The notes under the pieces were generated by a model. It was not told the DNA's origin. It did not search any database and saw nothing but the letters and a program-made list of their open reading frames with translations. Made by a program: the position numbers and the translations under genes. 64,000 nt of DNA from Sistotremastrum niveocremeum HHB9708 (Eukaryota; Basidiomycota; Agaricomycetes; Sistotremastrales; Sistotremastraceae): contig KV419408.1 of the NCBI GenBank assembly GCA_001630475.1, positions 1 through 64,000 on the forward strand. Direction: 5' to 3'. The stretch's first letter is position 1; the number at the start of each line of letters is the position of its first letter. Shown piece by piece: positions 56,809 through 64,000 of this stretch.

Positions 56809-59226
56809 ATGAACGTCGTCAAAGCCGTCGAGACTTATGTCACAAAACTCGTATCCGAACCATCAGCTATCAAAGTTCTCTTACTCGATGCCCAAACAGT
56901 AAGCCAGGGCCTTCTTCAGATGCCATATGTGCACTTCATTCGCTGGTCTAGACCCCGGTCATATCATTAGCATGCACTCAATCAAGTCTGCTGTCCCACC
57001 AGATTTATCTGACCGATAGACTGGACAACAAGAGACGAGAGCGGATGCCGCATTTGAAATGCATCTGCTTTTTGAGTCCGTCGGCGGAGAGTTTGGATGC
57101 ACTTGCAGAAGAGTTGCGCGACCCCCGCTATGGAGAGTACTACCTTTGTCAGTCGGTGAATCGATCACCCACCCTTTGCCCATGACTAGAGTCTAATCTT
57201 TATTTGCAGATTTTAGTAACGTCTTGACCAAAACAGCCATCGAACGATTAGCAGAAGTAGATGAACATGAGGTGGTTCGCGAGGTACAGGTGAGTACCCA
57301 GTCCCCATCTTTCAATGACTGCATACCGACGAGACTTTAGGAATATTTCGCTGATTATTGCCCGATTCTGCCATCACTATACTCGCTGAACTACTGCCCC
57401 TCATCGTCGCTGCCACTTTACGGCTCTACAATGAATACATGGCATCCTGCGGCCCTCGAACGATCGGTGCAAGGTCTATCTGCCGTACTTCTGAGTCTCA
57501 AGAAAAAGCCACTCATCCGGTACGAAAAGATGAGCTCAATGGCCAAAAAGCTGGCGAGCGAGATACATGTAGGTTCACTGGCTCTCACCGCGTCTCAACT
57601 CGAAATTTACCATCGCTGCTTTAAGCATCGGATTGAGACTGAAGCAGCTCTCTTCGACTTCCGCTCCAGTCAAGTCGCCCCTCTACTATTGATTCTTGAC
57701 CGAAGAAATGATCCTGTAACACCCCTGCTATCGCAATGGACCTACCAAGCCATGGTTCACGAACTTCTGGAGATCCAAAATGGTCGCGTCAATCTCTCTA
57801 TGGTCCCGGACATTCATCCTGAATTAAAGGTTTGCCATTCACAGAGCTTGCATAGTGTGGCTGATTGACCGGTGGCAGGAAGTCACTCTCATTCCTCAGT
57901 CCGACTCATTCTTCAACGACCATCACCTGTCAACTTTCGGAGAACTCGGAACTGAGTTAAAGGACTACGTGCAGGCATACCAATCAAGATCATTATCCCA
58001 TCAGCCCTCAGCAATCAACTCAATCGCCGATATGAAACGTTTTGTTGAAGAGTACCCAGAAGTCCGCAAATTGGGAAGCAACGTCAGCAAGCACGTCGCA
58101 CTTGTGGGAGAGCTGAGTCGGCTCGTCGCAAGAGACGATCTTCTCGAGGTTGGAGAATGTGAACAAGGCCTGGCTACGGCTTCCGGTGCTGATTTCAAGG
58201 TACTTTGCCAGTGAATGCCTACTAACGTCATCCTAATTGTCATGTCAGACTGTGCAAGCGCTGCTAAACAAGAATTCAGTACCGGCATTCAATAAATTAC
58301 GGCTTGTCATCCTGTATGCACTCCGATACCAGAAAGGGTCTCAGTCTGCCAATATACCCATACTCATCAAATCTCTCTTGGACCAAGGAGTTGCACCCGA
58401 GGATGCCAGAGTAAGCCTTGTCTCTGACCGCTTTAAACAGAGTGTTGATTCTTCCCCTCGTGCAGTTGGTTTACGTTTTTCTCAACATGGCAGGCTCCGA
58501 ACAGCGGCAAGACGACTTGTTCTCGAATGAAAGTATTTTCTCCATCGGTCGGAGTGCGTTGAAGGGACTGAAAGGGGTGGAAAACGTATATACGCAACAC
58601 CGTCCCCACCTTTCCGACACCATGGAGAACCTTCTGAAGGGTCGGCTGAAAGAAACAAGCTACCCTTATCTTGAAGAGACGAAACCAGGACCGAACTCCA
58701 GTTTACAACGGTATTTGGTGACGTGATCTGACTTCTTCCCGCTCACGAACACATTTTGATAGATTGCAAGACGTAATTATTTTTATGGTTGGGGGCACCA
58801 CGTACGAGGAGGCCAGAATAGTGTCCTTGTTGAATCAAGAACTCTCTGGCCCAGTCAATGCAAATTCATCTCTTGCAGGAACTGGAACACGCGTCCTACT
58901 TGGTGGAACATGCATACACAACTCTTCGAGGTGAGTCTACTGTGTCGTTGTTTGAAGTAAAAGTTACAGAAGCGATGGCCAGCTTCATAAAAATGTTTTC
59001 CTCTGCGGCCGAAAACTTCGCACAGAGCATATACTCCCCTCCTCCCGAAGTGTCATCCAATTCACCAGCACTGAACCTACAGCTGGGCAATCTGAATGTC
59101 AGCCTGGGGGGACCCGCTGGGACAGGAATATATCGAACAAGTGGAGAAGGTCCCTCTTTGCAAGCTGACGGGATCCGAGATGGCGTTCGCAATCTTATCG
59201 GGAAAGTCAAGTTAGGTGGGTTATGA
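56809..59226 (+). CDS. VPS45: VPS45, Sec1/Munc18 family
   Basis: SM protein that binds the syntaxin Tlg2/Pep12 and controls SNARE assembly between Golgi and endosome. It begins MNVVKAVETYVTKLVSEPSA, then IKVLLLDAQTTPVISLACTQ, SLLSHQIYLTDRLDNKRRER, KCICFLSPSAESLDALAEEL and YFSNVLTKTAIERLAEVDEH. The central part has VAPLLLILDRRNDPVTPLLS and QWTYQAMVHELLEIQNGRVN. Domain 3 continues MKRFVEEYPEVRKLGSNVSK, and GGTTYEEARIVSLLNQE lies near the end. A C-terminal extension of about 60 residues (LQLGNLNVSLGGPAGTGIYR, ending KVKLGGL) goes beyond yeast Vps45. Around ten introns. Start at the first ATG matches the family. The stop is 74 bp from the convergent sirtuin stop. Confidence 0.92.
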
Positions 59227-59300
59227 TGACCCCGTAAGGCACCATTGTATTCTGTTAGATGTATTTATGGTCATATCATACAAAGCGATTTGTTATCCTA

Positions 59301-60684
59301 TCACTTTTCTTCCGTTTCTGGTGCCTTGTCCTCTGGCTCCTTTGTGTCGGACTCCTTTTCCGACTTAGGGCTACTTGTGCTTTGCTCGTCCAACGCTGGC
59401 GGTTGCTCAACAGGGGAATCACCGGCTTTGCTATCCGGCCTTGTGAGATTAAGAGCTGATTCGAGTGTTTTCGAGAGGCGCTCTATCTCGTTGTGGTGCA
59501 CCGGGTGTTCTTCTTCTTCCTCTTCGACTGCTGCGGAGGCTGATGGGTCTTCCGTTGACTCTGTTTCAACGGAATTGGCGGTCTCTTCCCATAATTTGTC
59601 TAGATCTTCTTCCCAACCCAGCTCTTGAGCCAGTTCACGAACTGCGATGTCGCATTCTCGTAAAATCGTCACGTCATTGGTCCTCGACCCAATATCGCCG
59701 GCCAGCTCGAGGTTGACAAGCACTCGAGGGCATCGCCGGGGTACCAGGCGTGTAAGCCCAGCAAAAGGATGCACAGTCAGACTGGTGCCCATGACGAACA
59801 ATAAATCAGCATTCTTAAGAGAGGGAGCAGCGAGGTGAAATTCGTCTGGCAGCTATAAAGGTCCACCGTCATGTGCTGTTCGAGAAAGAACGACTAAACT
59901 CACTCCTTCTCCGTAAAATACGATGTCAGGCTTCACGAGGCCCTGACAAACGTTGCAGTATGGGATTTCCTTCCCTTTGATCTTTCGCTTGATCTCATCC
60001 CCATCGTATGGTTCTCCGCAGTCTATACATCGTTGTGTGGCAAAGCTACCGTGTGCCTCTATGATGTCTTCATCTGGGACTCCCGCACGACGTTCGAGAG
60101 TGTCGATATTCTGCGTGAAATGGGTGTGCAGGAGGCCTTTTTCTGACAGGAGCCTGATAAAGGAATGTGTGAGAGTCGGCCTGAATTTTCCAGGAGCTAG
60201 TTCATGTGCAAGGGTATAGACTGTGAAGAGAATTATGGATGATGGAGAAATAGAAGCTTGGGCCGCACTGACAAGGAACAGGGTTCTTGCGAAAGAAATT
60301 GATCTCAAATACTGCTTCTGGGAATGGCAGATTTAATTTCGCCAAGTTCGACTGATGAAGCGATGAACAATGTAGACAACGTGATTGCGGAAATCAAGGC
60401 TCACGTATAACCCTGCGGTCAAGCAACAACATTATTCAACGCAATTGACAATGCAACGATGAAGCTGACCGGTCTTCGGTGACCTGAAGTCAGGGATGCC
60501 TGCTGAGGTGCTGATTCCTGCGCCTGCCTGATCCCGATGTAAGTTTCTATTCCGATGAGCTATCTCTGCAAGTGCTCGCCATGATGAAGACGTTCTTGCA
60601 ATGCTTCGATTTCATGTACTTGGCTATAGACGCAATGTCCTTGCCCTTAAGCAATTCGTGAATTTCGACATCATCAGGAGACAT
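59301..60684 (-). CDS. Class I sirtuin (SIRT2/Hst2-like NAD-dependent deacylase)
   Basis: NAD-dependent protein deacetylase. The spliced start MSPDDVEIHELLKGKDIASI leads to KNVFIM, then across a GC-AG intron to AGAGISTSAGIPDFRSPKT. An 8-nt microexon supplies part of GLY before SNLAKLNLPFPEAVFEINFF. The core follows: FYTLAHELAPGKFRPTLTHS, HTHFTQNIDTLERRAGV, catalytic His in EAHGSF, zinc ligands CIDCGEPYDGD and YCNVC, then KPDIVFYGEGLPDEF and LLFVMGTSLTVHPFAGL. The tail of about 90 residues is very acidic (VEEEEEEHPVHHNE), as in Hst2-type sirtuins. An in-frame open stretch upstream of 60684 could hold an earlier start. Confidence 0.9.
60405..60412 (-). other. 8-nt microexon in the sirtuin gene
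   Basis: The bases GGTTATAC (gene strand) are flanked by an intron ending CCGCAG and another beginning GTGAGC. With them, PKTG continues to LY and SNLAKLNLPFPE, the invariant class I sirtuin sequence. Without them the frame is lost. Confidence 0.8.
60528..60579 (-). other. Probable GC-AG intron in the sirtuin gene
   Basis: 52 nt with donor ATG|GCGAGC, a CTTAC branch site and acceptor ATCAG. Removal joins NVFIM to AGAGISTSAG, the sirtuin NAD-binding motif. No GT donor gives this join. Confidence 0.6.
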
Positions 60685-60839
60685 CTTTGACGAATCGGTG
60701 AAGAGGTTCTTTAGAAAGCGAGTCAAGGCCACAGCTATCTCTCGACAGTAGAAACACGGGTTGAGTGCATCTATGAATCACCCGTTCTCATGGCGGTGCG
60801 GCAGAAAGGCGCCCGACGGGCCACCCAGCTTGCCTCCCG

Positions 60840-62866
60840 TTATGCTTCCCAATCCTTGAGCCACTCTTTTACAAAATGTACCATTTCCAAATGGATCTTC
60901 AAAATCTCTGCGGGTTCGTCCTCAATGTTGCGAAGCCCATACTCATCATAGTGATGTACCGCGTCTTGGGAGGACTAGTAAGTATTCGCACGCAACCTGC
61001 AGTTGAAGATACATACTCGGAATAAGCTTGAAAGGGCGTTGGATTGTGTCCCGACGGTCATGTGCGTAATCACTGTGAGGAGTAGCAGGCCTCCAAGGAT
61101 CGACTACCGACATTAGCAAAAAACATCCCTATCGAACGACAGACTACCAGGACTTACTGTCACCATCTATAAAAGCGAGCTTGTCTGCTGCTAAGTCGAA
61201 GTCACCGAGTGAATTTACACTTGTCACATTAGGCCATGTAGGTATAGACATATCTTTCCCGTCGGGGAAAGCCTGTCGATACCATCAGACTAAACCGATG
61301 AACGTAACTGACAATGTCAGACCTTGGCACAGACAGAGTGGAGCCATTCAGTCGTCACAACCCGAGAAATGATTCGGGGTCGTTCAGGGTCAGGAGGTGC
61401 GCCCTTATCACGAAAGTGAGACAACTCTATGGGTCGAGAAGCGATTCACTCACAATGAAATACCCCCACTCTGTGCAGACCTGGAAAGTCCATGGACGCC
61501 ATTTAGCTTTCAGTGAATCGTCCTCGAAATCGCGTTTATTCCCGGTGCCAAAACACTGATCCAGTCAAGGTCAGGATCGGAATTGGTCGAGTCTTCAGCA
61601 GAAACGTACCTCTTCGACTGTTTTATCCTCAGGGCATTGCGAAACAATCCTCTACACTCGATATAAGATTAGATGCTTCAAGGAAGAAATGAGAGACTTG
61701 CTTCTCGAATGTATGCGGCATAGTTAATAATAGAGAGGTCGACAGATTGGCCAGCGAATATCGACGATACTTCCGCCATCAAGCCTTTATTCCAAGGCTC
61801 TTTGTTCAAGTACTTGCAGAAATTATCGAACGCCGTGCTGCCAACTTCTGGGTCCCAAACTTGCGCTTGCCAGGAAGACAAAGGTGCCTGTCGTTACAGT
61901 CAGGCGTTTTTTTTTTCATCTGGCATTCGTACTGAACATACTTCTAACAAGCTCCCAAAGTCCTCATCATTCTTCAAGCCCTCCAGCCCAAAAAGTTTCT
62001 TTATAGGGCCTCGCAAGTGGGGATGAGCCAATGCAAAATCGACCAGTTTTATAGAGTTCACGAGGTGATCGGAGCAATCCTTGGGTGCCGCGGTCCGAAT
62101 AAGGTCCAGGTATTCCCAATAGTCGATCTGGGCGTGAGTCACTGCGCTTGAAGCAATTGCACCAAAGACCAAATCAGGATATAAAATCTTCATATGTGCA
62201 GCTCGAGCCCCCGCGTAAGAGCCTCCATAGTATATCCAGGGAGTCCCTGGAGCAGTGAGGTTGTCCAGCTCGTCGCTAAACTTGATATTTGCCATGAAAT
62301 TAGCAGAATCGGCAGCGGATTGAGCATTGTCGAGCCATCGGAGCGAGTCGGTGGAGAAGTTCTGTACGGGGATGGATTGTCCGTAATAACGGTGTTCCAG
62401 GATAACACCCAAACCGCCGGTCGCGCTGGCCAAGATCTCAACTATCCCAGTATCGAGAAATGGCAAGCGATTCGCGCCAGATGTTTCACCTCCATCGAGA
62501 ACGATCACGGGGCCGCCTGTCTAATAATGCTTGTCGCTGTACCAATATCGTTGAAGGAAAGTATGACCAGAGTCCGAGAAATGGTCGAGAGGTTGACGGA
62601 ACCAGCCAACTTTCCCAACTGACTTATGCGCTTTTGACAATTCCAGACGTGGAGAGGTCTGCACGTTCAGCGACGGCGTGTTTCTGCTATCGTTGGCTCA
62701 TGAGATGACCGCGTACATCTGAGATAACTCACGCTGAACGCTCTGCCGCTGCGACTTCCAAGTTCCAAAGTTTGATTGCTGTTGGTCCGTGAAGTTGGAC
62801 TGGAATATTGGCGTAGCCTTCACCCGTGAAGGCCAAAATATATAGGAAAGCGTAAGTCCAATGCAT
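60840..62866 (-). CDS. Secreted or vacuolar serine carboxypeptidase, family S28
   Basis: Pro-X carboxypeptidase/dipeptidyl-peptidase-II type enzyme. A cleavable signal peptide is encoded by MHWTYAFLYILAFTGEGYA. The mature N-terminus includes WFRQPLDHFSDSGHTFLQRY and WYSDKHY, the S28 start, then GPVIVLDGGETSGANRLPFL. The oxyanion and nucleophile regions are ILEHRYYGQSIPV and WIYYGGSYAGARAAHMK (catalytic Ser in GGSYAG). Later blocks are WRPWTFQVCTEWGYF, FIDGDSDPWRPATP (catalytic Asp) and AVHHYDEYG (catalytic His). It ends FVKEWLKDWEA. All triad blocks are present. About 530 residues, nine or so introns. The start gives a good signal peptide, supporting the choice. Confidence 0.88.
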
Positions 62867-63019
62867 CGCGTCGGACAAGATATCTCAAGCCAATTGCACA
62901 CGGTAATAACGAGTAGCACATGGTCAACTAATGTATAAGGATAAACAAACCAAATAGAAGCAAATAAGGTACACAAATAGGGTACAAGCTCGAGTCCCAA
63001 AAAGCGTAAGAAATGATGA

Positions 63020-64000
63020 TTATCGCCGTCTGCGGCCAATATTTGAACTCTGGAATTTTGACGTTTCACGACGTAACCGACTGCGAGGTCCGAGTGAGTT
63101 ATGATAAACAAAGAGTCGACTGAACACATACCGACTGGCCCGTTCTCGCTCAATCTCTCGTCTTTCGACCTCTTCTGGAGTTAGCTCTTCAAACCTGGTC
63201 CTCCATTCTTCAGCTTCGCCCCAGTCCCGCCAGACCCCTCTCAGAGTCTTCGGCGCCCGAGAAGCTGCATCTCTGCCTGCTCTTCCAGTGAATCCGCCCA
63301 CGCCCAACCCAAGTCCAGTTTTGTCCTTCAACAAACCTAATCCACTTTTATCTCGTGCCCGTTCCCTTTCCTGGGAATCAGTGACGGCAGTAGATGTTCT
63401 GTCCATGGCCGATGGCTCCTCTCGATCACCACCAATAATACCCCACTCGACAGCATCCCGTTTGTGCTTCAGCAATTCCTCGTGCACCGCGTGAGCGACC
63501 AGTGGTGCGGCTTCTCCCGTTAGTCCCAAATCAGCACAAAGTGTGAGGGCGAAATTCTCTGGCGTCAAGGAGGAAGATAAGTCCCATTCAATGGTATCCA
63601 TTAGATGTCGGGTGCCAATTTGAACGTCAATAGCTAGAATGACGCGACAATCGGGCAATTCATCTCCTTCAGCTGAGCCTTCGTCATCCGGGTCGACAGA
63701 GAGGTCCATAGAGGCTATGCCTTCGTGTTCTTCGACTTGGGATCGAATGGCTGCAGTCACTTGCTCAACGTAAGGATGCACTGGAAGCTCCAAGTCCGCG
63801 CAAAAGATCTTTGCGAATTGCTGTGGAGTGATCAACTGCTCGTTCACATTCCAGACAAAGCAGTCTCGAATGCGATACTGATCAGTTTCCAGTTCCACAC
63901 GAATGGGGACTAAATTTGATGGTTTTGCGGCCTGGGCATCCAAGGCTTCCTGGGAACTAATTTTATGTAAGATAGCCGTCATGCATAATGTGATTGAACA
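63020..64000 (-). CDS. SNF5/SFH1-type chromatin remodelling subunit, 3' part
   Basis: Core subunit of a SWI/SNF or RSC complex. The SNF5 domain has two repeats: LVPIRVELETDQYRIRDCFV with WNVNEQLITPQQFAKIFCAD, and CRVILAIDVQIGTRHLMDTI with EWDLSSSLTPENFALTLCAD. A linker with GLGLLKDKTGLGLGVGGFTG follows, then LRGVWRDWGEAEEWRTRFEE and LTPEEVERREIERERASRR. The final exon, after an intron near 63072-63128, is basic and ends SSNIGRRRR. The open frame begins at 63982, but SNF5 proteins have a long region before this repeat, so the ATG there is probably internal and the gene continues beyond the window. Whether Snf5 or Sfh1 cannot be decided from this part. Confidence 0.85.
   Translation of the reverse strand, partial: CSITLCMTAILHKISSQEALDAQAAKPSNLVPIRVELETDQYRIRDCFVWNVNEQLITPQQFAKIFCADLELPVHPYVEQVTAAIRSQVEEHEGIASMDLSVDPDDEGSAEGDELPDCRVILAIDVQIGTRHLMDTIEWDLSSSLTPENFALTLCADLGLTGEAAPLVAHAVHEELLKHKRDAVEWGIIGGDREEPSAMDRTSTAVTDSQERERARDKSGLGLLKDKTGLGLGVGGFTGRAGRDAASRAPKTLRGVWRDWGEAEEWRTRFEELTPEEVERREIERERASRYVFSRLFVYHNSLGPRSRLRRETSKFQSSNIGRRRR

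Noticed and set aside
59853-60308. Sirtuin starting at an ATG near 60308
   Set aside because: That frame reads through an intron and lacks GAGIS; the true N-terminal exons lie at 60240-60684.

Overview
The window looks like nuclear DNA from a filamentous basidiomycete, most likely an Agaricomycete. Genes are packed on both strands and broken by many GT-AG introns of about 48-60 nt with CTNAY-type branch sites. Several families have a typically basidiomycete form: an ergothioneine synthase EGT1 fusion, POM152, an ERV46-type cargo receptor and SIN3. I recognise about 27 genes. Almost all are single-copy eukaryotic housekeeping genes, so this is core chromosome and not an island. Most genes had to be assembled from exons by eye; outer limits are firmer than every internal splice site.

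Layout. 0-5.2 kb: SYO1/HEATR3-like ribosomal-protein importin adaptor (+) and an unrecognised single-pass membrane protein (-). 5.3-16 kb, all minus: SIN3 corepressor, a Dbl-homology RhoGEF, inorganic pyrophosphatase, and gamma-tubulin complex component GCP4 with three MCB boxes upstream. 16-20.4 kb: nucleoporin POM152 (-). 20.4-22.8 kb: gene-free, AT-rich, with a complete 300-bp hAT-type MITE. 22.8-23.5 kb: membrane-tailed thioredoxin (-). 23.8-27.3 kb: a large CCCH/RRM-like/RBR ubiquitin ligase (+). 27.5-30.3 kb: a P450 whose heme-ligand cysteine is missing, and RIB7 (both -). 30.5-31 kb: histone H4 (+), sharing a promoter with RIB7. 31.1-33.2 kb: TBC-domain protein (-). 33.9-37.3 kb: EGT1 (+). 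37.6-41.2 kb: MCM10 and a SYLF-domain protein (+). 41.3-41.9 kb: a tiny gene built from microexons (-). 42-49.7 kb, all plus: C2H2 zinc-finger protein, arrestin-fold protein, nucleotide pyrophosphatase/phosphodiesterase, and a mitochondrial-looking family X DNA polymerase with lost catalytic residues. 49.7-51.3 kb: queuosine salvage glycosylase (-). 51.3-53.5 kb: nothing recognisable. 53.5-56.5 kb: a small GSKIP-like protein and ERV46 (both -). 56.8-59.2 kb: VPS45 (+). 59.3-64 kb, all minus: class I sirtuin, S28 serine peptidase, and the 3' part of an SNF5/SFH1 chromatin remodelling subunit that runs off the right edge.

The genes do not form one pathway. Themes recur: chromatin (SIN3, H4, sirtuin, SNF5), cell cycle and replication (GCP4, MCM10), membrane traffic (ERV46, VPS45, TBC, arrestin-fold) and redox or cofactor chemistry (EGT1, thioredoxin, RIB7, queuosine salvage). 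The most notable observations are three proteins that keep their fold but lack expected catalytic residues (P450, family X polymerase, TBC domain), a set of 8-15 nt microexons in three genes, two GC-AG introns, and the MITE.
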